A stretch of DNA of 11,379 nucleotides, taken from Frankiaceae bacterium (GTDB taxonomy: Bacteria > Actinomycetota > Actinomycetes > JAFAQI01). Below the pieces are notes generated by a model. The model did no database searches, was not told the DNA's origin, and saw only the letters and a program-made list of their open reading frames with translations. Below are positions 1-5,943 of this stretch, one piece after another (within the stretch, counting starts at the first letter, position 1; each line of letters starts with the position of its first letter). Location: contig JAVEEE010000158.1 in NCBI GenBank assembly GCA_030840615.1, positions 1-11,379 on the forward strand. Reading direction: 5' to 3'. The position numbers and the translations under genes are program-made.

Positions 1-1
1 G

Positions 2-520
<519 letters not shown>

Positions 521-523
521 CGC

Positions 524-532
524 TGGTAGCGT
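524..532 (+). promoter_or_regulatory. Candidate extended -10 promoter for the riboswitch-gcvP transcript
   Basis: TGG-TAGCGT fits an actinobacterial extended -10 (TGN followed by TANNNT). It lies just after the regulator's stop codon, and a start site 6-8 bases downstream would fall near 538-540, where the riboswitch leader begins. No good -35 is visible 16-18 bases upstream, so this rests on the -10 and its position only. If real, gcvP has its own promoter and does not depend on read-through from the regulator gene. Confidence 0.35.
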
Positions 533-536
533 CGAC

Positions 537-734
537 CCTGCCTGACCACCCCGCGCGGGAGAGCTCTCGAACAGCCAGTTCGGGGCGCCGAAGGAGCAAC
601 CTCCCCGGAACCTCTCAGGCCAACGGACCGCGCGGGCAGGGCACTCTGGAAAGCAGGCGTCGGCGCGAGCCGGGCGCCTCACCGACGGGGCAAGTCCGAA
701 CAGCGGACGAAGCTCTCAGGTCCCAATGACAGAG
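537..734 (+). promoter_or_regulatory. Tandem glycine riboswitch (two aptamers) controlling gcvP
   Basis: Both aptamers show the conserved blocks of the glycine riboswitch. Aptamer 1 (about 550-636) has GGGAGAG, GCGCCGAAGGAGCAA and CCTCTCAGGCCAA. Its P1 stem is 9 bp: 550-558 pair perfectly with 628-636. Aptamer 2 (about 644-734) has CACCGACGGGGCAAGT, CTCTCAGGT and GACAGAG. Its P1 is CTCTG 644-648 paired with CAGAG 730-734, the same pairing as in the Bacillus gcvT riboswitch. The linker ACTCTGGAAAGC is typical. Leader bases 537-541 (CCTGC) can pair with 653-657 (GCAGG), which would give the known leader-linker kink-turn; this part is inference. Glycine riboswitches upstream of gcv genes in Streptomyces activate expression when glycine is abundant, and the same sense is expected here. 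I see no intrinsic terminator after the aptamers, so control is probably at translation. Confidence 0.95.
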
Positions 735-735
735 G

Positions 736-788
736 GGGAGCCGATTCGGCGACACCCGGTCGCCGATATCCGATCGGAGGCTCCCGTG
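736..788 (+). promoter_or_regulatory. gcvP ribosome-binding site inside a possible sequestering hairpin (expression platform)
   Basis: GGAGG at 776-780 stands 5 bases before GTG 786. GGGAGCC (736-742), immediately after aptamer 2, is perfectly complementary to GGCTCCC (779-785), which covers the end of the Shine-Dalgarno sequence and all the spacer up to the GTG. Between these arms is a perfect 8-bp hairpin (746-753 with 759-766, loop ACCCG) and the palindrome TCCGATCGGA (769-778), which also overlaps the ribosome site. This is a believable translation-control platform. As drawn, the hairpin does not overlap the aptamer P1 strand, so the switching partner is not identified. Confidence 0.6.
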
Positions 789-3635
789 TCAGGACCAGCC
801 GTCGAAGCCGGCAGCGCACCGTTCCGCGACCGGCACATCGGGCCGTCCGCGGACGAACAGGCCAAGATGCTCGCCGTCGTCGGCTTTGGCGGCCGGCGCG
901 ACCTCGTCGATGCCGCCGTGCCGGCCGGAATCCGGTCGGATCACGTGCTCGCCCTTCCGGCCGCCGTGAGCGAGGAAGCCGTCCTGGCGGAGCTCCGCGC
1001 GATCGCCGGCGCCAACCGGATCGTGACCTCAATGATCGGTCTGGGCTACCACGACACCGTGACACCACCGGTCATCCGCCGCGGCGTGCTCGAGGATCCG
1101 GGCTGGTACACCGCCTACACGCCGTACCAGCCGGAGATCTCCCAGGGCCGGCTCGAGGCGCTGCTCAACTTCCAGACCGCGGTGGCGGACCTGACCGGCC
1201 TGCCGGTCAGCAACGCGTCGCTGTTGGACGAGCCGACGGCCGCGGCCGAGGCCATGTCGCTGTGTCGGCGTGTCTCCAAGTCGACATCAGCACGTTTCAT
1301 CGTCGACGCCGACTGCCACCCGCACCTGATCAGCGTGCTCGCCACCCGGGCTGAACCCGTCGGCATCCAGATCGAGGTCGCCGATCTGGGGGAGGGGTTG
1401 CCCGCCGGCGAATTGTTCGGGGTGCTCGTCGCCTTTCCCGGTTCCTCCGGTGCCGTCCGCGACCACGAGGCGCTGGCCGAAGCTGCCCACGCCCGAGGCG
1501 CGCTGGTCGCCGCGACGACCGACCTGCTGGCACTCACCCTGCTCCGCCCACCGGGGGAGTGGGGCGCGGACGTGGCCGTGGGTTCGGCGCAGCGGTTCGG
1601 GGTGCCGATGGGGTTCGGTGGTCCGCACGCCGGGTTCATGGCGGTCCGGCAGGGATTCGAGCGGTCGCTGCCGGGCCGGCTGGTCGGGGTGAGCGTCGAC
1701 GCCGACGGCGCGCCCGCCTTCCGGCTGGCACTGCAGACGCGCGAACAGCACATCCGGCGCGAGAAGGCGACCAGCAACATCTGCACCGCGCAGGTGCTGT
1801 TGGCCGTGGTGGCCGGGATGTACGCCGTGTGGCACGGGCCGGAGGGGCTCACGGCGATCGCCCGCCGGGCGCACCGGCTCGCGGCCCGGCTGGCCGACGC
1901 GCTGCAAGCCGCAGGGATCGAGCTGGCGAGCCCCGTGTTCTTCGACACGGTCACGGCTCGGGTGCCCGGCCGCGCTCAGGCCGTGGTGGCCGCCGCGCTC
2001 GAGCGCGGCGTCAACCTGCGGCTGGTCGACGCCGACACCGTTGGGGTCTCCGCCGATGAGTGCACCACGCCGGAGCATGTCGACGCGGTCTGCGCGGCGT
2101 TCGGGATCGAACCCGGCCCGGGGCCGGTCGATGACGCGCTGCCGGCCGCTCTCACCCGTCGTACGCCGTTCCTCACGCACCCGGTGTTCGCGTCGCACCG
2201 GTCCGAGACCGCCCTGATGCGCTACCTGCGGCGGCTGTCCGACCGCGATCTGGCCTTGGACCGGACCATGATCCCGCTCGGCTCATGCACGATGAAGCTC
2301 AACGCCGCCGCGGAGATGGAGCCGATCACGTGGCCGGAGATCGCCGGCATCCACCCGTTCGCTCCGCTCGACCAGGCCGCCGGTCACCTGCGCGTCATCC
2401 ATGACCTCGAGAACTGGCTCGCGGAGCTCACCGGCTACGACGCGGTGTCGTTGCAGCCGAACGCGGGCTCGCAGGGCGAGTTCGCCGGGCTCCTCGCCAT
2501 CCGGGCCTACCTGAAGGACGCAGGTCAGGGACATCGGGACCTCTGCCTGATCCCCTCGTCGGCACATGGCACGAACGCGGCGAGCGCCGCCATGGCCGGA
2601 ATGCGGGTCGCGGTCGTCGCCTGCGACGAAGCCGGCAATGTGTCGCTCGACGACTTGCGTGCGAAGCTGGCGGACCGTGCCGACGAGGTCGCGGCGCTGA
2701 TGGTGACATTCCCGTCAACCCATGGCGTCTTCGAGGGCGACATCGCCGAGATCTGTGCAGCCGTCCACGACGCGGGCGGGCAGGTCTACGTCGACGGCGC
2801 CAACCTCAACGCCCTGCTCGGCCTCGCCCGGCCGGGCCGGTTCGGCGCCGACGTCTCGCACCTCAACCTGCACAAGACTTTCTGCATCCCGCACGGCGGT
2901 GGTGGTCCGGGTGTCGGCCCGGTCGCGGTCCGCGCCCACCTGGCGCCGTACCTGCCGAATCACCCGCTGGTCCCGGAAGCGGGACCGACCACGGGAGTCG
3001 GTCCGATCGCGGGCGCGCCATGGGGATCCGCGGGTATCCTCCCGATTCCCTGGGCCTACGTTCGGCTGATGGGCGCGGACGGGCTGACCGACGCGACGGA
3101 GGTGGCCGTGCTGTCGGCCAACTACCTCGCCAAGCAGCTGGCGCCGCACTATCCGGTGCTGTACACGGGCCGTGGCGGGCTGGTCGCACACGAGTGCATC
3201 GTCGACGTCCGCCCGATAACGAAGGAGACGGGCGTCACCGTCGAGGACATCGCCAAGCGCCTGATCGACTACGGCTTCCACGCGCCGACCATGTCGTTCC
3301 CGGTCGCCGGCACGCTCATGATCGAGCCGACCGAGTCCGAGGACCTGCCCGAGCTCGACCGGTTCGTCGCCGCGATGGTCGCGATCAGGGCCGAGATCGA
3401 GAAGGTTGCGTCAGGGGAATGGCCGGCCGAGGACAACCCGTTGCGCCACGCGCCGCACACTGCGTCGATGGTCGTCGGGGAGTGGGATCACGCCTACTCG
3501 CGCGAGGTCGGGGCGTTTCCGGCGGGAACCACTCGGGCGGACAAGTACTGGCCGCCGGTACGGCGAATCGATCAGGGCTACGGCGACCGCAACCTCATGT
3601 GCAGCTGCCCGCCCCTGTCGGCGTACGCCGAATAG
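786..3635 (+). CDS. gcvP: Glycine dehydrogenase (decarboxylating), glycine cleavage system P-protein
   Basis: This PLP enzyme decarboxylates glycine and passes the aminomethyl group to the lipoyl arm of the H-protein, the first step of the glycine cleavage system in the cytoplasm. From GTG 786 the protein is 949 residues, the usual size of a homodimeric P-protein. The N-terminal half begins with FRDRHIGPS and contains MIGLGYHDT and YTPYQPEISQGRLEALLNFQ. The C-terminal half has IPLGSCTMKLN, SAHGTNAASA and the PLP-lysine motif HKTFCIPHGGGGPG, with Lys697 as the Schiff-base residue. The protein ends in the normal CSCPPLSAYAE-type tail. The GTG was chosen because it has GGAGG at ideal spacing and gives a family-typical N-terminus; the in-frame ATG 726 lies within the riboswitch aptamer. 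The reading frame is intact. gcvT and gcvH are not in the window, and gcvP appears to be its own riboswitch-controlled unit. Confidence 0.97.
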   Translation: MSGPAVEAGSAPFRDRHIGPSADEQAKMLAVVGFGGRRDLVDAAVPAGIRSDHVLALPAAVSEEAVLAELRAIAGANRIVTSMIGLGYHDTVTPPVIRRGVLEDPGWYTAYTPYQPEISQGRLEALLNFQTAVADLTGLPVSNASLLDEPTAAAEAMSLCRRVSKSTSARFIVDADCHPHLISVLATRAEPVGIQIEVADLGEGLPAGELFGVLVAFPGSSGAVRDHEALAEAAHARGALVAATTDLLALTLLRPPGEWGADVAVGSAQRFGVPMGFGGPHAGFMAVRQGFERSLPGRLVGVSVDADGAPAFRLALQTREQHIRREKATSNICTAQVLLAVVAGMYAVWHGPEGLTAIARRAHRLAARLADALQAAGIELASPVFFDTVTARVPGRAQAVVAAALERGVNLRLVDADTVGVSADECTTPEHVDAVCAAFGIEPGPGPVDDALPAALTRRTPFLTHPVFASHRSETALMRYLRRLSDRDLALDRTMIPLGSCTMKLNAAAEMEPITWPEIAGIHPFAPLDQAAGHLRVIHDLENWLAELTGYDAVSLQPNAGSQGEFAGLLAIRAYLKDAGQGHRDLCLIPSSAHGTNAASAAMAGMRVAVVACDEAGNVSLDDLRAKLADRADEVAALMVTFPSTHGVFEGDIAEICAAVHDAGGQVYVDGANLNALLGLARPGRFGADVSHLNLHKTFCIPHGGGGPGVGPVAVRAHLAPYLPNHPLVPEAGPTTGVGPIAGAPWGSAGILPIPWAYVRLMGADGLTDATEVAVLSANYLAKQLAPHYPVLYTGRGGLVAHECIVDVRPITKETGVTVEDIAKRLIDYGFHAPTMSFPVAGTLMIEPTESEDLPELDRFVAAMVAIRAEIEKVASGEWPAEDNPLRHAPHTASMVVGEWDHAYSREVGAFPAGTTRADKYWPPVRRIDQGYGDRNLMCSCPPLSAYAE

Positions 3636-3662
3636 AGAACAGAGTCGGCGTACGCCGAATAG
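3617..3662. terminator. Duplicated palindrome forming a 14-bp stem between convergent genes; likely bidirectional terminator
   Basis: GTCGGCGTACGCCGAATAG occurs twice, exactly, at 3617-3635 and 3644-3662. The first copy contains the gcvP stop codon. Each copy holds the perfect 14-bp palindrome TCGGCGTACGCCGA (3618-3631, 3645-3658). Because the unit is self-complementary, copy 1 can pair with copy 2 as a 14-bp stem with a 13-base loop. The DUF5999 gene on the other strand ends at 3663, so the stem sits between two converging genes. There is no T-tract on either side, so termination is inferred from stem strength and position. Confidence 0.6.
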
Positions 3663-3872
3663 TCAGGCCGCGCTGCTGGCGGCGTGCTCGGACTCGTGCG
3701 GCCGGCGCGGCGCGATGATCCGACCGTCGGGAAGCAAGTCACCCGTGTCTTCGAAGCTAAGCACTCCGTTGCAGAGCAGGCTCCAACCCTGTTCGGGATG
3801 GCTGGAGACGACGCGAGCTGCATCCCGGTCGGGTGCCTCGGCCGGGGGACAAGCTGGAAGGTGCCGGCACAT
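3663..3872 (-). CDS. Small conserved actinobacterial protein, DUF5999-like
   Basis: The 69-residue protein starts MCRHLPACPP and carries HPEQGWSLLCNGVL followed by FEDTGDLLPDGRIIAP. This is the pattern I remember for the DUF5999 family, which is widespread in Streptomyces and relatives; its function is unknown. The start is well supported: on the minus strand GGAGG lies 7 bases before ATG 3872, and the family begins with MC.H. The frame is open much further upstream, but that part has no family resemblance. Cys2, His4, Cys8 and Cys34 could bind a metal, which is inference only. There is no signal peptide or membrane segment. It converges with gcvP, 27 bases away, with the palindromic stem between them, and it lies 208 bases downstream of the HAD phosphatase on the same strand, so it is probably transcribed alone. 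Confidence is high for the gene and low for any role. Confidence 0.85.
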   Translation of the reverse strand: MCRHLPACPPAEAPDRDAARVVSSHPEQGWSLLCNGVLSFEDTGDLLPDGRIIAPRRPHESEHAASSAA

Positions 3873-4080
3873 CGGTGTGCCTCCGTACTGGAGTCTCGAT
3901 GTCGGCGTCGGTAGGCGCCGGCAACAAGAGTGTCGGCACGCCCAAGGGAAAACCGAATAGCGAACGGGAGCGATTTGTGCACCATCCGTCCCGATCAGCG
4001 CCCTGGGGAAACAGACGGCCCGAATATGCATCTCGTCCGTTTTTGCCCGGTCATTCCGGACTAGCCCGCCCGCCAAGGCA
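3873..4080. other. Intergenic region upstream of the DUF5999-like gene
   Basis: Apart from the minus-strand ribosome site next to 3872, no gene is supported. The stretch 3940-4050 is locally A/T-richer than its surroundings (for example GAATATGCAT and TTTTTG near 4022-4045) and probably holds the promoter of the DUF5999-like gene, but I could not match a convincing -35/-10 pair. At 3931-3966 there is an imperfect relative of the gcvP-end repeat: TGTCGGC, ACGCC, an insertion, then CGAATAGCGAAC. Confidence 0.4.
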
Positions 4081-4572
4081 TCACGTGCGGCCTTGCCGTT
4101 CCTGCGCATCGTCGAGGGGCTGCGAGCGATCCATCCAGTCCGCCCGCAGCACGGGCCAGCCGGCGCGTTCCAGCGCTGCACAGACCTCGGGATCGTCGTC
4201 GACGACGACGGCGATGACACCGCCCGCCCCGGCCAGCCGGCGCAGCAGGCCTGGCTTGGTCACGCGGGCCGGACGACGATCTCGCTCGCGCCGCATGATC
4301 AACTCGCCCTGGGGGAGTCCGTGCCGCCGCAGCCAGCTCTGGGTTGCGTCCCGGGTTCGCTCGGGCCGTCCGGTCAGGTAGACGATCCGGTGGTCTGCCG
4401 CCAGTCGCTCGGCCACCGCCCGACCCTCGGGCAGGACGGGGTCGTCGGGAATGCCGGCGAAGAACTCGGTCCAGTCGCGAACTGGCCCTTCGATGTGTCG
4501 TAGCCGGTGTCGCACGTCAGCGAGCACCCCGTCGAGATCGATCACGGCGATGGGGGGCGCTGTCACCGGCAC
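4081..4572 (-). CDS. HAD-superfamily phosphatase, polynucleotide 3'-phosphatase-like
   Basis: The 163-residue protein has all four HAD motifs. Motif I is DLDGV, with nucleophile Asp12 and acid/base Asp14. Motif II is YLTGR (Thr67). Lys106 (TKPGLL) fits motif III, and VVVDDDPEV (Asp125-127) is motif IV. The layout resembles the phosphatase domain of T4 polynucleotide kinase, with no kinase domain attached. A role in phosphate removal from nucleic-acid ends or a small phosphoester is inferred; the substrate cannot be read. GTG 4572 is preferred because AGGGAGA lies just upstream at good spacing; a second GTG at 4566 is possible. The open frame continues to 4878, but that part has no homology and would run through the rbpA promoter region. 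The gene is divergent from rbpA. There is no signal peptide, so it should be cytoplasmic. Confidence 0.85.
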   Translation of the reverse strand: MPVTAPPIAVIDLDGVLADVRHRLRHIEGPVRDWTEFFAGIPDDPVLPEGRAVAERLAADHRIVYLTGRPERTRDATQSWLRRHGLPQGELIMRRERDRRPARVTKPGLLRRLAGAGGVIAVVVDDDPEVCAALERAGWPVLRADWMDRSQPLDDAQERQGRT

Positions 4573-4626
4573 AGGATCTCCCTGGGCAGCAGATCCGCGC
4601 CGGTCGGGGCCACAGTTGCGGAACCA

Positions 4627-4681
4627 GGGGTGGGGATCACCCCAGTCCCGTTTGCCTAACTTGACATAGTGTCGATTATCG
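4627..4681. other. Cluster of short dyads in the divergent HAD/rbpA intergenic region
   Basis: Three short inverted repeats follow one another: GGGGTG/CACCCC (4627-4632, 4638-4643), GACA/TGTC (4663-4666, 4670-4673) and CGAT/ATCG (4673-4676, 4678-4681). The last two lie in a clearly A/T-rich patch (4651-4680) that includes TTGACA at 4661-4666. No -10 fits that TTGACA at 16-19 bases on the plus strand. The patch may hold a second rbpA promoter or the minus-strand promoter of the HAD gene; this is a weak call. Confidence 0.3.
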
Positions 4682-4738
4682 GCGCACGCCAACCGAGTGA
4701 ACCCGGAGCGTCGCTCGCGCGTCGTAGGGGTGAGAGTC

Positions 4739-4765
4739 GGGAATGCCCGCTGCGGCGGACGCGTT
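4739..4765 (+). promoter_or_regulatory. SigR-type (thiol-oxidative stress ECF sigma) promoter of rbpA
   Basis: GGGAAT at 4739-4744 is followed after exactly 18 bases by GTT at 4763-4765, a perfect match to the Streptomyces SigR consensus GGAAT-N18-GTT. Transcription would start about 6-8 bases downstream, giving a leader of roughly 30 bases before the rbpA ATG with its GGAGG. In Streptomyces coelicolor rbpA is a known SigR target, so sequence and context agree. Confidence 0.8.
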
Positions 4766-4799
4766 TCGGCACACGAGCAACGAATGCTGGAGGCAACCA

Positions 4800-5144
4800 A
4801 TGGGTGAGCGGGTCCTGCGGGGCAGCCGCCTCGGTTCGACGAGTTACGAAACCGACCGCAACACCGACCTGGCTCCACGCCAGGAGGTCGTTTACGACTG
4901 CCCCCGTGGCCACCAGGTGGCGGTCCCGATGTCCAGCGAGGCCGAGCTGCCCGCCTCGTGGGAGTGCAAGGTCTGCGGTGGGGTGGCGCTGCTGCGCGAC
5001 GGTGTCGGGCTGGAGGCCAAGAAGGGCAAGCACGTCCGGACCCACTGGGACATGTTGCTCGAGCGCCGATCCCTCGATGACCTCGAGGAAGTCCTGGCCG
5101 AGCGCATGGCCGAGCTCCACAGCCGGCCGCGCAAGTCTGCCTGA
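4800..5144 (+). CDS. rbpA: RNA polymerase-binding protein RbpA (zinc-type)
   Basis: The 114-residue protein matches RbpA from end to end. It starts MGERVLRGSRLGSTSYETDR, continues with DLAPRQEV, and ends with the sigma-interaction region RTHWDMLLERRSLDDLEEVLAERM. RbpA binds RNA polymerase and the principal sigma factor and helps open promoter complexes; it also affects basal rifampicin tolerance. Cys34, His38, Cys56 and Cys59 form the zinc site known from Streptomyces RbpA, which the mycobacterial protein lacks. The start ATG 4800 has GGAGG at 4789-4793, 6 bases upstream. Earlier in-frame starts such as 4743 would overlap the SigR-type promoter. The gene is probably a single transcription unit, convergent with ppm; the gap is 10 bases and a hairpin lies across the ppm 3' end. 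Confidence 0.97.
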   Translation: MGERVLRGSRLGSTSYETDRNTDLAPRQEVVYDCPRGHQVAVPMSSEAELPASWECKVCGGVALLRDGVGLEAKKGKHVRTHWDMLLERRSLDDLEEVLAERMAELHSRPRKSA

Positions 5145-5154
5145 CCCCGCTGCA

Positions 5155-5943
5155 TCAGCCTCGACCTGAGGTCGAGGGTTCGTCGGCGGGTCGCGGTTGC
5201 GTACGATGTCGCCGCCCGTGACGCGCCGTCCCGGTCATGCCCCAGACGGTGACCCGCCAGAGCGCCTCGGCGACGATCGACCGGCTCATCTTGCTGACCC
5301 CGTTGACCCGCTCGACGAACCGGATCGGCACTTCGGTCACCCGGAACCCGGCCCGCCAGGCGCGCAGGACCAGGTCGACCTGGAAGCAGTATCCGGCGGA
5401 GGCGACGTCGGCCAGATCGATCGTCTCGAGCACGTGCCGGCGGTAGACGCGGTAACCGCCCGTCGCGTCCTGCACCGGCAAGGCGAGCACGAGCCTGGCG
5501 TAGGCGTTGCCGCCGCGCGACAGGAGTTCGCGTCGGCGCGGCCAGTCGACCACGGAGCCGCCGGCGACCCAGCGTGACCCGATGACGAGGTCGGCCTCCC
5601 CCAGCGCGTCGAGCAGCGACGACAGCTGTTCGGGCGCATGCGAACCATCCGCGTCCATCTCAGCCACCGCGTCGTAGTCGCGCTCGAGGGCCCACCGGAA
5701 ACCGGCGAGGTAGGCCGCGCCCAGACCCTCCTTGGTGGTCCGGTGCAGCACGTTCACCCGAGGGTCGCCGGCCGCGAGGGCTTCTGCCACCGCACCGGTG
5801 CCATCCGGACTCCCGTCGTCGACAACGAGGACGTCGACAGCCGGAGCAGCAGCACGCAGGCGGCTGAGCACGCCGGGAAGGTTCTCCCGCTCGTCATACG
5901 TCGGGATGACCACGAGGACACGGTCGAGGCCCGTCCCGGTCAC
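5155..5943 (-). CDS. ppm1: Polyprenol-phosphate mannosyltransferase (GT2 family, Ppm synthase domain)
   Basis: This 262-residue family 2 glycosyltransferase has VVIPTYDERENL (11-22), the nucleotide-sugar motif VDDGSPDGT (41-49), the metal-binding DAD in EMDADGSH (97-99), GGYRVYRR (162-169) and the C-terminal VNGVSKMS (213-220). This set is typical of dolichyl/polyprenyl-phosphate mannose synthases, which move mannose from GDP-mannose to polyprenyl phosphate on the inner membrane face. The product is the donor for periplasmic protein mannosylation and, in some actinomycetes, lipoglycans. The protein has no transmembrane helices, and its Arg-rich tail may help it associate with the membrane. 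The start is GTG 5943, which overlaps the lnt stop by 4 bases, so translation is probably coupled. In M. tuberculosis the same two activities are fused in Ppm1. Sugar specificity is inferred from family and context; the fit is good. Confidence 0.92.
   Translation of the reverse strand: MTGTGLDRVLVVIPTYDERENLPGVLSRLRAAAPAVDVLVVDDGSPDGTGAVAEALAAGDPRVNVLHRTTKEGLGAAYLAGFRWALERDYDAVAEMDADGSHAPEQLSSLLDALGEADLVIGSRWVAGGSVVDWPRRRELLSRGGNAYARLVLALPVQDATGGYRVYRRHVLETIDLADVASAGYCFQVDLVLRAWRAGFRVTEVPIRFVERVNGVSKMSRSIVAEALWRVTVWGMTGTARHGRRHRTQPRPADEPSTSGRG
5159..5177. terminator. Hairpin at the rbpA/ppm convergent end, within the last codons of ppm
   Basis: CCTCGACC (5159-5166) and GGTCGAGG (5170-5177) form a perfect 8-bp G/C-rich stem with a 3-base loop. 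It begins 15 bases after the rbpA stop and covers the last codons of ppm on the opposite strand. Position and symmetry suggest a shared terminator-like element. There is no T-tract. Confidence 0.5.

Noticed and set aside
726..785. In-frame ATG 726 as the gcvP start
   Set aside because: It falls in the 3' strand of glycine aptamer 2, has no ribosome site and adds 20 residues without family support.
1115..2198. Long minus-strand frames opposite gcvP (279 and 303 codons)
   Set aside because: They lie antisense to a well-recognised gene; the proteins are low-complexity Arg/Ala/Pro/Gly and match nothing.
3873..4220. N-terminal extension of the DUF5999-like protein to ATG 4220
   Set aside because: The family starts with MC.H; ATG 3872 has GGAGG at 7 bases, and the extension would overlap the HAD gene in another frame.
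4573..4878. N-terminal extension of the HAD phosphatase to ATG 4878
   Set aside because: It would cross the rbpA start and SigR promoter; the HAD fold begins right after GTG 4572, which has a ribosome site.
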